Source: Bryopsis sp. KO-2023 (lineage: Eukaryota; Chlorophyta; Ulvophyceae; Bryopsidales; Bryopsidaceae). Taken from it: 64,000 nucleotides of DNA. Under the pieces are notes generated by a model. The model searched no databases and had not been told where the DNA came from. It was given only the letters and a program-made list of their open reading frames with translations. The position numbers and the translations under genes are program-made. The stretch spans positions 2,852,001 through 2,916,000 of the forward strand of contig BSYQ01000002.1 of NCBI GenBank assembly GCA_030272585.1, read 5' to 3'. Positions 9,501-20,655 of this stretch are shown here, one piece after another (position 1 is the first letter of the stretch; every line of letters starts with the position of its first letter).

Positions 9501-12500
9501 GATTTATTTATGTTAGAGTCCTTCATTCTCTCACTGGAGTGGAAAGTTGTTGCTGTGAGTACACCTGCACTTCATGTTGCGACTGAGAGATTTTCGCCCC
9601 CTTAGGCTTCTTGGACATGTCCGACATGGAATACATCTCGTTCCCCTTTTCTTTTAGGACTTCGTCAAGATCATCCAGCCTCTTGTTGACCGACCCATTC
9701 ACAGCTTGCAAGCTCAATTGAGCTTTCCCACCTGAGAAAATCCACAGATCAGGACGACCTCACCGAATTTTCCATAGACACATTAGACTTAAACCCAAAC
9801 AAGCATATACAACCCCAATATCGCCACGCTGGCGATATGAATATGTCTGTGTCCTTTTCTATTTCTCTCTGGGTTTCGTGTGTGTGTGTGGTGCATCGTT
9901 ATTTGTACCTTCCCCATCCACAGATGAATGCCCCATGGAGCTACTCCTCTTTGCAATCAGATGCGAGTCGGACAGATTCCCCAATCCAACTATGGAATCG
10001 AATGGCACTCCCAACGCGGCGTGGGGTCCATTGAAGTTCAGAATTGACGGGCGGCCGACATGATCATGGTCCAGGCTGAGTTGACTATCGTAGGCTGGGT
10101 TCGTTCTGGCCATGAATAGGGGGCTTCGGCTGATGGGCTCGTCAAGCAGCGTGAAGGCGTCCTGATTCGTCACGGTCGATCGCCTCGGCTCCTCCAGCTG
10201 CTTCGTTGCTTTTTGCAACGGTCCTGCATGCTCAACGCACGACAACGAAACCCTCAAACTCGTAGTGTCCCCTAGATCCGCACAGTTTGCACCCATCTCA
10301 ACCACGATGTCTTCCGAAAACTCCTCCAACTGCTCTGGTCTTTCTTCGCGCAGAGTGTGTCCCAAGTCGCTTTGCTCGCTGGAAAGTGTGGGTAGAGTGT
10401 CTAAGGGGTTGTGCAAGCTCTGGAGACTGAGATCGATGTACGTCAGGATGGTTGCGGGCTGGTCTCCATCTGGATGTACATTGTCAACATAATCCGCGAT
10501 AGAATCACCCTGCATTCACACCCCTCTGAGCTTAGGATCACGTGCAACGCAAAATGCAAAAAATATCCCCTCCTCTTTTTCACATAAATGGGACTTTACC
10601 TCTCCATCAACACAGGTGTCCCCCCCTTCTATACCTTGTGCCTGCATATTTCGTGGAGAATCTCCTTGACCATTTGTAAGCTTTTTTCCCTTTCCTCGCT
10701 CGGCTTTCCAATTGCACGTGCATCAACAGCTGTGAAATACACGTGAATGTCCGCCAGAAGCTCCCTGATATCGAGTTTTCCCTGCTCGTTGCCTTCCACC
10801 AGCAAGCTCCCCATCGATCTCGTCATCTTGGTCAGACATTTGATAACCAAGCCAGCAAATTTCTGCTGGGTGGCGGCCGAGCTCCTCTGGACTTGATGCG
10901 GCGGGTCTCTCAACAGCTCAAGTAGTACGTTGAAGGAAGAGTTCGCGTTAAAAGTTTCCAGAGCCTTTTGAAGTAGAGCATCGATCGCTGTGGCCTCACG
11001 CACGACAGAAAGTCTGTAATCCACCAAGAGAGTCAACAGGCACGAGACTGTGTGTTTGACAGTGGATCTGCAAACACTCCGAGTCGCCTCTGGGATTCCG
11101 AAAAGTACCAACAAGGTGTGAGTGTGTTTGAATCCCAACTTGGGGTGAGAACCTGGAGCGGAATTTGTTTCGGCGGCGGCGGCCTCACAGATCATCTACA
11201 TCATAAACACAGGTGTGGTTGCTTGGAACAGATCAAGTGCTCTTTTCAAAATTTTAAAATCGTGTTCAGTCGACCGTGGTTCGACGATATGAAGGTGTTG
11301 CCATCACCCAATCGAATTTGGTTTTTGCTCAAACGAGCACTGCGCATATCAGTGGAAAGAAGGAGAAAAACGCAGGCTGTCCCTTTGGGAATCTTGCGTA
11401 TTGAGCTCCCGGAACATTCAGAACTTCGTCCACTTATAGCCCGAAACTTGTAGCCCTCACCACATCGAGTAGTGTCATTAATTTCTTGATAAGCTCGTCA
11501 GCACGATGCATCAGGACATCCATAAAGTCCTCGTGAGATCCCTCCTTCGAAGCATCCATTAAACCGGAACAAAACACCTTGAACGTCTTTGCAGATTTTT
11601 CTGATGGGCTTCCCACCACCGGTTCAATTGTTCCTGGCGAAATGTCCTCGGTTTTAGCACATGTTGCCGGATCTTCTACTTGAAGAGTTTGACTGCGGAA
11701 ACCCGGGGTTATTCCTTCCCTCGTAAGCTCTGCTTTCCTTCTCTCTATCCGCTTCTTGATCAGATCATGTTGCTGGTCTGTGAGTGTCCCCAGCAGCTTC
11801 CAAATTCTGTCGCCCTCGAAGCTGTAGATTACCTCCAGGGTCCCAAGAGCAGCTTGCCTCAATTTTATGTCTCCAGCAACAGATTTTACCAGTACACGCA
11901 GCGTTCTGAAAAGAAAAGAAAAGAAACCATTGCTTACTCTTTCATAAAGAATTTGTCACTTTTCTCAGTTCTGCGCAAGGGACGTCGACAGTCGTCCGCA
12001 AGAAGCGCGATCCCATTCAAGAGAAAGTCTCATGAATTTTTCTCCAGTTGATATGGTATGTATTTTTCTCGTTTTTCAGCTCGTCGACGAGCTGAAAAAA
12101 ATGCAACATTCCCGTGTGTATCAGAAGCACAGGCGTCGTTGGATGCGAAAAACAACACCTTGCAGAAGCACCAATACAACGCACTCTCAGCAACTCACTG
12201 GATTAACTTGTTACTTCGAATAGCGGCCATGCCCTCACTGTCGATTATATCTCCGACTGCTTGGGCGCACTCCACCTTTGTCCTGTTGTTCTTGCTGTTC
12301 ATTCCTTTTGCCAAGTACGAGAAAACCTGAGGAAGGGGTAAAACTTTAGTCATCAACATCAGGAGCTCTCTATGCGCCTTTCTAATCCTGTCTTGATTGT
12401 GGCCGCTATTTTCCACGAGGACGGGCGTCAGAATGCGACCTTCGTACTCGCTCATTCTGTATCCTCTTTTAACCATGGTCCCCAGCAAGGTTTTCAACAT

Positions 12501-13228
12501 GTCCAATGTTTTCAGCAGACTTTGGGTGTTGCCTTCCACGATTCGCATGACCGCCCATCTGCAAAACCAGTAAAAAAAAAAAAACTTTCTCAAACCTTCC
12601 ACTGAAGCTCTATTAGAAAATACAAAACCAAAGAAGGGGAAATTGACGTTTTCTGGTATTGAGATAACAAACAATTCTATAAACACTCAGCAGAAGAGAC
12701 TCATGTTGCGCGAGCAACAGAAATTTATCGGCACAGTTGTTGTGTTCCCCATTTTTCCCCACACCTGAAAATGAGATCCACGCAAGATAGGACTTCATCA
12801 TATTGAGTGTCAACAGACGCTTTTATCCTGTCCGCTGCTTGACACTTGTGTTTAAACTCTTTGGAAAAGAGCAACCGTCCGATCGCTGGAGAAACCAAGG
12901 GCTCCAAATCACGTCTCAGCATCGTTTCCTGCTTGAGCGTGAATCGCTCAAACTTTCCTTTTCCATTATTCTGAAACAGCACACAATACAGCAACACGAA
13001 CGACGGAAATTAGAGAGCTGGAATCTTCCGTTGACTTACCTCTACGCTCCAAAGTATTTTCAAGGAATAGGCTGTTGATAAAAAGCACTAGTATCTTCTC
13101 ACCCATATTTTTTTCGCTCTAGCATCTTTTCGAGCGTTCAGGACGAAAAGGGATTGCTCGGCGGCTGTCAAACAGTCGCACGATTTGCACCTCGTCGACA
13201 ACGCTTTCATTTCAACGAGTGTGTTTCC
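6570..13228 (-). CDS. XMAP215/ch-TOG/MOR1-family protein (last TOG and C-terminal domains) with coiled-coil tail
   Basis: Likely exons from the 5' end: 13103-13228, 12765-12970, 12199-12558, 11461-11905, one or more around 10635-11085, 9909-10509, 9565-9731, 9111-9470, 8784-8867, about 8040-8271, 7611-7874, 7311-7448, 6570-7028. Phases agree at most junctions; 11461/11085 (a small exon near 11310-11345 is possible) and 8040/7874 are unresolved. Motifs match the last TOG of ch-TOG/MOR1: RRDLEPLVSP, GYRMSEYEG, KGMNSKN, VECAQAVGDIIDSEGM, RQAALGTLEVIY, DRIWKLLGTL and IKKRIERR. The C-terminal domain follows (NVLLELLRD, KFAGLVIKCLTKM, LLADIHVYF), then QPATILTYIDLSLQSL as in plant MOR1. Family members are microtubule polymerases at plus ends. 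Downstream exons add about 500 residues of mostly coiled coil ending in LAERQAERDRN. Only one TOG is present. Translation may start at the ATG at 13210, or upstream exons may be missing. Confidence 0.82.
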
Positions 13229-13321
13229 CTGACAAGTTGCAACACTTTTGTATGAAGGACAGCAACTCGGTCAAAAATACTCACGTGGGTTGAAATCTGG
13301 AATGCTGACGAATGACGGTTT

Positions 13322-13329
13322 TGACGTCA
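13322..13329. promoter_or_regulatory. CRE-like palindrome TGACGTCA
   Basis: A perfect 8-bp CRE/bZIP-type palindrome lies about 112 bases upstream of the ATG at 13210 of the XMAP215-like gene. It fits a proximal promoter if that ATG is the true start, but an 8-bp match can occur by chance. Confidence 0.2.
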
Positions 13330-14063
13330 CTTCATCCTATGATTTTGTTGTTGTTATGATATAAATTTGACGACCTTGCCAGTTCGGGATACTTTTCATA
13401 AAGAAGAACAAACAAGACATTGACGATTTGGTTTTATCCAAACACTGACGACCAGTGCCAAAATAAAAATGAGAATAGAATCTTTGTGACGACAGTTAGG
13501 GAAACGACCCGATCGAGTCGACAACTTCCAGAAGGCGGCGGACGTAGTTCGTTTACCATTGAATAAATAAGCATGTTTTTTCACCCTGTGTGGAAAGAAT
13601 CTGGACTGGAGGATAGGAATGTCTGCTTTGTTATGAAAAAAGTCTCACATTAGGCTGTCTTCCCAATTCTTCCTCTTCCTGTTCCCCTTGAGATTTGGGA
13701 AAAAAGAACTCCAAAGAACACAATAAAACGTGCTATACTCAGGTTTTTTGAAATGTTTTTTGTTTTTCCAGATTTGCATCCCAGTTCCATCATCAAGAGG
13801 TGTCCTTTTGCACAGCAGGTGGAACACCTCCAGCAAGCCAACGATATATATATCGAAAAAGGTCACGTGCAATAGAGCTGACGGAGTACTGAGAGAAGCT
13901 GAAGATCTTGGGAAAAGAAATTGACACGTTCAGGTTAAGCCAGAGCGTCGGGGGTGGGGGAAGAAGATATGGGGAGGAGGTGCACTCTAGGACAGAACCG
14001 GAAGTTTTTGGAGGCGAGGAGTGTGTGGATTCGGTAATCAAGCGAATCACGGGGTTGTGACGG
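13330..14063. other. Region between the XMAP215-like gene and the TIR element
   Basis: Several short ORFs lie on the minus strand (13396-13584, 13645-13872), and the plus strand has one at 13730-13924. None continues the TOG array or shows a known motif. A further 5' exon of the XMAP215-like gene cannot be excluded here. Confidence 0.35.
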
Positions 14064-16010
14064 CGTCGGAAAAATGTCACGTGTTGATTACGAGTTGAAT
14101 CAACCGTGTTGAAACAACACGATCGTCAACACGCGTGTTGATTCAACTCGTGTTGATTCAACACGACGTGTTGACCATCGTGTTGTTTCAACTCAGGAAT
14201 CAACGCGTGTTGATTCAACACGACGTGTTGACCATCGTGTTGTTTCAACTCAGGAATCAACGCGTGTTGATTCAACATGACGTGTTGACCATCGGGTTGT
14301 TTCAACTTAGGAATCAACTGGGTTGATTCAACCCAGTTGACGATTGTGTTGTTTCAATCGTGGAATCAACTGAATGAACGCTGTTCTCATTCTTAAATGC
14401 ACATAATGAATTGTGGGATTCGAACCCACCACACCATGGATTCATTCATTCATTTAATGACTTAACCATGCCAGCATACTGAATTTCTGAGCTCGAAAGC
14501 TATGCCAGCTTACTGAATTTCTGAGCCCGAAAATTCGCCTCCTGAGATATCACGCTATCAATATGAAAGCACAAACATATCAAAATACAAAGCACTCGAT
14601 CAGTCCTTTTTTTTAACGTCCACCTATCGTTTTGTCTCAATGAGCATGTTTACTATGGACTGCACATATGTTCTGAGGGAAGCTTCTGAAGGTGTCGCTG
14701 ACCTCACCAAACCATTTTCAGCAGTTGCCAGTGGACCACCCTGACACAACAGCACATCTTGGGACATCTATTCCCGCAAATAACCCCACAGCTGCTAGTA
14801 ATTCCAAGAAATCAGGAAAGCAACTCTCCATTACTTTGTGCAGATGATTCCTTGTGCAAAGAGAATGCCGGTTTTCCAGAAACGATTTTTGGAGAGGTAT
14901 TTACTGATGACCAAAGATCATCTGAGATACTCACGGAGGCAACATAAATTGCAGCCACTGACCGTAGCCTGTTGCAAAGCTTCTGCAAGATGCCTTCAAC
15001 TCCGCAGCATCCCTTCATAAATTAACAACACGTCAATAATTTGTTAACTTCATGATGATCTCAACTGTAGAAATGAGCCTTCCAATGGTAATCCTACGCT
15101 AGTGATTGTCAACGAGCAAAATCTTCAGCTCTATGCTTTTGGTGGTTCACTCCTGACTGACTTTCCATGCGCAAACATCACTGCATGGGAAAAAAAAAAG
15201 GGAATTTTTTTCCTTGAGAAATTTCTTGTACACCTTACTGGCAATCTCTTCGCTGATAGTGTCTGCCTCCCTAGGGGCCCAATGCAAGCACTGAAGCACC
15301 TGTGGACCACACCAAAGCCACCATCTTGAGATGAGAAGGGGAACCCCACTTCCCATATTCTACGACCAAGCTCAGATAAAAAGTAACAGAGCCAAAAAGC
15401 GTTCTAGGACCTGTCTGCCACAAGAAGTCGTGATCAGGAAGACCTCGTGATGAGGTCTTCTTCGCTGATATTTGCGGCGCCGGACCCTCTCTTCCTTGGC
15501 ATCGGCAGATCACGATAGTACAATGGCTTAGCGTGAGGAGCTCCAGCGAGGACACGAAACGTTAGAAAGGAGAACGACACGACACCCAAGCGTGCCTTTT
15601 CCTCAGCTCCTCTCACCATTTCTTCCACTGGCAGTCGCTTAGTGTCTCCTCAAACACATAACTGTCTTCGCGAGGGTCTTCTGTTGGCCCCCCCGAAAGA
15701 CCATCTTCTGGAGGAGAGACTCGTCGGGGTAAATTTCGACGGCGCTCGTCTATCTCTTTCTTCTTCGCAGAGCAGCGAAACGAGGAGCGGTGGAGGGGGA
15801 GATTCGCCTTTCTTTTCTGGGATCACACAATGTTGTACCGGCATTTTGGTGTTGAAAGCTGAAAAAATCAACCGTTCTTGAATCAGTACGGTTGAATCAA
15901 CACGGTCGCATCGCAAATCGTCGTCGAGTTGATTCAACACGGTTGATACTTGTTAAATCAACGCTTGTTGAATCAACGTGGTTGATTCAACACGTGACAT
16001 TTTTCCGACG
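14064..16010. mobile_element. Terminal-inverted-repeat element with GTTGATTCAAC arrays
   Basis: The left end CGTCGGAAAAATGTCACGTG (from 14064) is mirrored at the right end by CACGTGACATTTTTCCGACG (to 16010), a 20-bp perfect inverted repeat. Inside each end the palindromic word GTTGATTCAAC, with CGTGTTGA and GTTGTTTCAAC variants, is iterated (about 14084-14375 and 15875-15995). The left block holds three copies of a roughly 56-bp unit. The core has a tRNA-like segment at 14405-14475 and otherwise no ORF with transposase motifs, so the element is non-autonomous. No clear target duplication is visible beyond GG on each side, and the ends are not hAT-like, so the superfamily is unassigned. Confidence 0.8.
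14405..14475 (-). other. tRNA-like segment (A-box and B-box) within the TIR element
   Basis: The minus strand holds a perfect T-arm/B-box (GTGGGTTCGAATCCCAC, 14413-14429) and, about 35 bases 5' of it, TGGCATGGTTAAG, close to the D-arm/A-box of a class II tRNA. The acceptor stem does not pair and the anticodon arm is replaced by a GAAT-type short repeat. It looks like a tRNA-derived pol III promoter module rather than a working tRNA. Confidence 0.5.
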
Positions 16011-16988
16011 GGAGGGAGGGTTTGCCACGCGAAACAAAAGGTACATTGGGAGCAGAGCAGTGCACTTGAGGCCCCACAGCCAACTCATTTCTAATCTTGC
16101 CTGTTCAATCAACTCGTCTCAAGTAAAAAACGACCAGCCCCCAAAAATAGCCTTACAAACAAGCAATGAAAAAAAATCAAAGACGCAACATATCCAGGGA
16201 CCAAAGTCTTCCCAAAGTCTCTACTATTCTGGCAAAACTACATCCCAAGCTAAAAAATCCCCATTCACCAATACGACCATGAGCGACTCAGCACTGTGGA
16301 ACTGTATTTTCTCCCACATTTCGTTTTTCGGCTGTGCGTGTGGCTTCGTCCTGTCGCAAAACTGTATCCCACAACGTTCGGTCCGTCGGTTGACAACTCT
16401 CTTGATCCCAACCATCCCGATTTTTGGGCCGCGGTCCGCCGCGATTCCGCTGCAGCCCTACACACATGCTAACACTACCTGCGACAAAAGTCGTTCTGTT
16501 CGAGTCGGAGCAGAAAAAGAATCGAATCAAGGGTAGAAAACGCATCAGTTAGTCATCACAAAAAAACTAGTTCACAGCAGTGGAGAAGCTGAGCAGCGCT
16601 TAAGCTTGAACGAGCGCTTCCAATTGGCTTCGCGCAAGCAAGTGGAACGTATGTGGTGCAGTTCTTTAAGGGCTTCATGGCAGCGTACCAAGGGGCTACA
16701 CTTGTTCGCGAGTGCTCGTACACCAGTGTACCATGTCACATGGACCATCGGCGATGCGCGAACGAGGCGCGATTTTTACAAGATTTTTGCACGATTTTTG
16801 GTGTTGTCATGTTGGAGGAGGGTGATTTCGCAGTGTAATAAGTGATTACTAATATCCGTGCAAAACCCTGCCACTTTTCGCGATATCAAAAACGCCACCA
16901 GACTTCGTTCGAAAGGAAGGACTTCCCCGCCACAGCGTTTACGAGAGGAGAACCTGAGGGGTTTTTTGTCGTTCGCGGGGAAAGAACG
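16011..16988. other. Upstream region of the BASS-type gene
   Basis: No convincing coding sequence. An ORF starting at 16842 runs in frame into exon 1 of the transporter gene, but the ATG at 16989 is preferred because upstream residues look like untranslated leader. Confidence 0.35.
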
Positions 16989-19752
16989 ATGAGTGGAACG
17001 GAGGCGGACAATGTCGAGAAAGCGGTGCAGGTCCCGTTGCTGGGTCAAAGTGGGGATGCTGCTTCTCCAGACTCCAAACTACGGAAATGGGGGTGAGTTT
17101 TCGGGGATGTGCCAAACAGTGGTGTCTTAGTTCAACCCAGCGCTGCCGAGTGGTGTCACGAAGAGTTCGCAGGGTGCTCCTTCTGTTTCTGGGTGGTTTT
17201 TCCTCACACCACGGAAAGATTCGATCAGTAATGAATCCCTTGAACAAATGCTAGCAGTGTTTAGTTTGTGTTGATGTTTCCAGCTTCCTCCCCTAAGAAA
17301 TATTCTTCAAGAAATTGAGAAAAATGTTATTATTAATACAAGGAATGAATTGTAGTGAACAAATTGATGGGAAAATCTCAGGGGAAATCTTGATTTGGTT
17401 TTTGGATTTCGTTTTTGCTCAGGGTTTGGACAAAAAAGACGGTGCTGCAGCATTTCTTGCCTTTGGGTGAGATTTCAGGAAACGAACAGCATACATATAA
17501 CGCTGTTTTCCCAAGTGCTATAGGCTTTGGCCCGGCATGGGGAATTTGGTCAGTTTTTTTTTTTTGGTTTGGAAACATATTCAATGTTTCACATTGAAAA
17601 CCAAATGAAATGCAGCCCAGCACTTCCAGAGAAAAACTGCCCGTTTTCCCCACAAGGTTAATGGTCAAATTTCACTCACTTTTTAATCGCATTTTTACTG
17701 TACCTGTCTGACTACATATGATCAACATACATTCTTGAAAGATGGATTCAACCGATGGACCTCTTGGTGCCAGGGGTGTCTAATTAGAGACAATGATAAT
17801 TTTCATTGTTATGATAAGTATGAGCATTGGCAGAGACTGGTGGAAACTAAAAAACAAGAAGTAAATCAATAAATTCATGAACAAATGAATTTATAAATAA
17901 AGAACAAACAATCAAAAACTGAAAATGAATAGAAATAGTACAAACAAAAAAAATCAAAATTGACAAGTTGGATTGTTCTCTGACCTGGCTTTCTTTTTTG
18001 GGTGCTACTATGCAGGATTTTTTGTAGTTTTGGTTTGGGCAATGCTGTGGCCGTATCCAGGAGAAGCAATTTCTGAATGGCAGGTGATATGCTCGAGTTT
18101 TTCCAACTTTTTTTTTTTGGGGGGGGGGGGGGGCAAAAAGAATGCATATTCTGACCACATACATCTAGGATCATCATTTTTACACCACAAGAGTAATTCA
18201 AGTTGTGTTTGAGGAAAATGTAGAAAAAAAAGTAGAAACATATTTGGTTATCAGTTCATTTATGCTGTGGAATTGATAGGCACCCTTAAAATTGAGGAAG
18301 AAACGTTTCTCGGTTTATTGGCTGTAACCTAATGTTCAGGGCTTCTTTGTTTTAAGAAGGATTGCACAGAGGAACCTACTCCTTGGTAGTCTTATTATCT
18401 TCTTCCAGTTCTGGACCTGATCATGATTTTGTCTGCATGCCTGGCTCCCCTCCCCCCCCCGAAAAAGACATTCTTTTTGTAATTATTAAAAAATAAAATA
18501 AGAAAAATTGGTTGATGGCATCAAAAACAAACTTTGCCCTCCTTCCTTCTCCCTCCTTCAAAAAATTAAATTAAAAAAATAGAAAATTAGCCTGGATTTG
18601 ATTTCAAAAACAATTGATTTCAAGCCGACATTTTGAACTCATCAGTAGATGAATCAGTCGAGATGAACCTCTTGCAAAATCACACACCACCACTGATCTC
18701 GTCCATGGCCTATTAAATAGCATACCCAATTCATCCTGGGGCTCCCTCATCAGAGATATTAAAACGCTGCATGCGTTTTTCCACCCCTTTTTTTTCCCCA
18801 GGTGGGCGACTATCGACTCATTCAAACGATAAACGTGTGCACGATCTTCATCATCTCCGGGCTGACCCTCAAAACCACTGACATCATGGCAGCCCTCAAA
18901 GCTTACGTCGGGTTCCTGTACGGAGCCATCACCATCCTCATAATAACCCCGTGCTTAGGCTTTGCCTTGGTCAAGATCCCCTTCAGCACCCCCGAATTCG
19001 CCACTGGGCTGGCCATTTTCGCCGCCGTCCCCACCACGCTCACATCAGGGGTTACCCTGGTGGTGCAAGCTTACGGCAACGGAGCGCTCGCCTTGATGCT
19101 GACGGTTTGCACCAACATGCTGGGCATCCTCACCACTCCTTTCGCGATCTCCGTCGTCGTCGGCGGCGGCAGCAGCATCGACATCAACGCCACCCGTCTG
19201 GTGGTGAAATTGGCTTGCACCATACTCGTCCCTCTGTTGATCGGGAAAGGGGTGCGGGAGACCCACGTGACAGTGCAGCGATTCGTCACGAGGTACAAGA
19301 CGCTCCTCAGTCTGACGAGCAGCACGTCGCTCGTTTGCATCGTGTGGCAAACGCTCAGCCGTTCACAGGAGGGGATAATGCAACAGAGCGTCGTGAACAT
19401 TCTCGAAGCGCTCGCGGGTGCGATCGCGATGCACCTGGTGTTTTTGGCGTTCAATTTTGTAGGGGTGGGCATCCTGCGGCTGAGCGACAGGGAGAGGAAA
19501 GCGGTACTCATCATGGCGAGTCAGAAAACGCTGCCAGTTACGGTGACTGTTATTTCGTTTTTGAAAGAGAGCGAGGTGGGAGATTTGGGGTTGATCACGA
19601 TTCCTTGCGTGATTGCACATATCTCGCAGCTGTTTATCGATGCTTATATCGTGGGGGTATGGATTGCGAAATATGAGGCACAGGAAATCGCGCCGCTCCT
19701 CTCTGATGATGCTGGGGACAAGAACCCCAAAAATCGAATTGAGTCGCATTGA
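16989..19752 (+). CDS. SLC10A7/BASS4-like membrane transporter
   Basis: Four exons join in phase: 16989-17092, 17423-17466 (44 bases), 18016-18083 and 18802-19752, giving 388 residues. This is a bile acid:sodium symporter superfamily protein (SBF-like, SLC10A7/BASS4 branch), a secondary carrier with about ten membrane helices; the substrate cannot be told from sequence. Evidence includes FVVLVWAMLWPYPG in the first helix, FIISGLTLKT, TGLAIFAAVPTTLTSGVTL, CTNMLGILTTPF, VPLLIGKGVRE, ASQKTLPVTVTVISF and the CVIAHISQLFIDAYIVGVW ending, all in family order and at family length. The N-terminus is acidic with a PLLG dileucine-like site and no signal or transit peptide, so a plastid location is not supported; an endomembrane or plasma membrane site is more likely. 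The 44-base exon 2 makes the splicing pattern distinctive. Confidence 0.9.
18108..18133 (+). repeat. T11-G15 homopolymer junction in an intron
   Basis: A run of 11 T passes straight into 15 G in intron 3 of the transporter gene, on the sense strand. Similar Tn-Gn runs occur across the window. Confidence 0.9.
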
Positions 19753-20655
19753 GTGGCGTCAAAAAGGCGATGTTCTATTTTAAGAATCTTGTTTGTTGTT
19801 CTCTTTCTATCGATCATTCGATCAAGTTAACATGCACAGATTTTTTGTTTTTTTCAAGGGTGGATTGCTTCGATTTTCCATCAATTTTTTTCACACTGTT
19901 GTGGGGGGGGGGTCAGGTAAAGGAAAGAAACTGTTTTTTTTGGGGGGGGGGAACTAGCACTTGTTTGCTGCCTCGGAAAGAAAATTCTAAATTTTTGTAA
20001 CTATCCATTACAAAATGGATTTCAGGTGATTTTTTCTTACCTTTCTGGTGCGAGTCCCTTGTTTTTGGTCTGGTGACAATATATTTTTTCGCTTCATATA
20101 AGTTAATCGAGAATGGAGGTCAAGAATCAACCAGCACAATCAAAACAACCTCACTTTGATTGTGAGTGGGAGTTTTGTGAGGATCCCACTGTAAACAGCA
20201 ATGAACTTACAAAAAAGTGCCTTTTTCCTATCTCAATGATCATTCGAATGACAATGAAATCATCATAAAGTTTTATATCCTAGGACACAAATTTTCAAAT
20301 CGCACAGGAAGGCATTCAAAAAAACTTTTGGTAAAAAAAATACCCACAAGACCCAAAAAACGTTGAAGAACTTTCACAGCATTTAAGGATAATCTTCCCT
20401 CTGGAGTGGGGTGGGGGGGTTGGTAGAAAGCTAGAGAAAGGGCGGTAAGCTTACTGCTTACGGTACAATGGCGCTACACAGTTACATGGTCAGACAGGCA
20501 TGGATTCTCTTGTCGAAAAAATGTTCAAACCCTCTTGAATTCAACAGAATCTATCATAGATTGTGTCAGGCAGGAATGATTCCTGCCTGACCCTGTAACT
20601 GTACCTCCCTTTCTGTAACCAACTTGACCGACTGGTGGGCGGTCGTGAGTCTTTA
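19753..20655. other. 3' flank of the transporter gene
   Basis: No gene seen. Contains two G-runs, at 19903-19912 and 19942-19951, the second preceded by eight T, and a palindromic GCAGGAATGATTCCTGC at about 20570-20590. Confidence 0.4.

Noticed and set aside
19045-19749. Three overlapping minus-strand ORFs opposite the transporter
   Set aside because: Antisense shadows of a conserved plus-strand gene.
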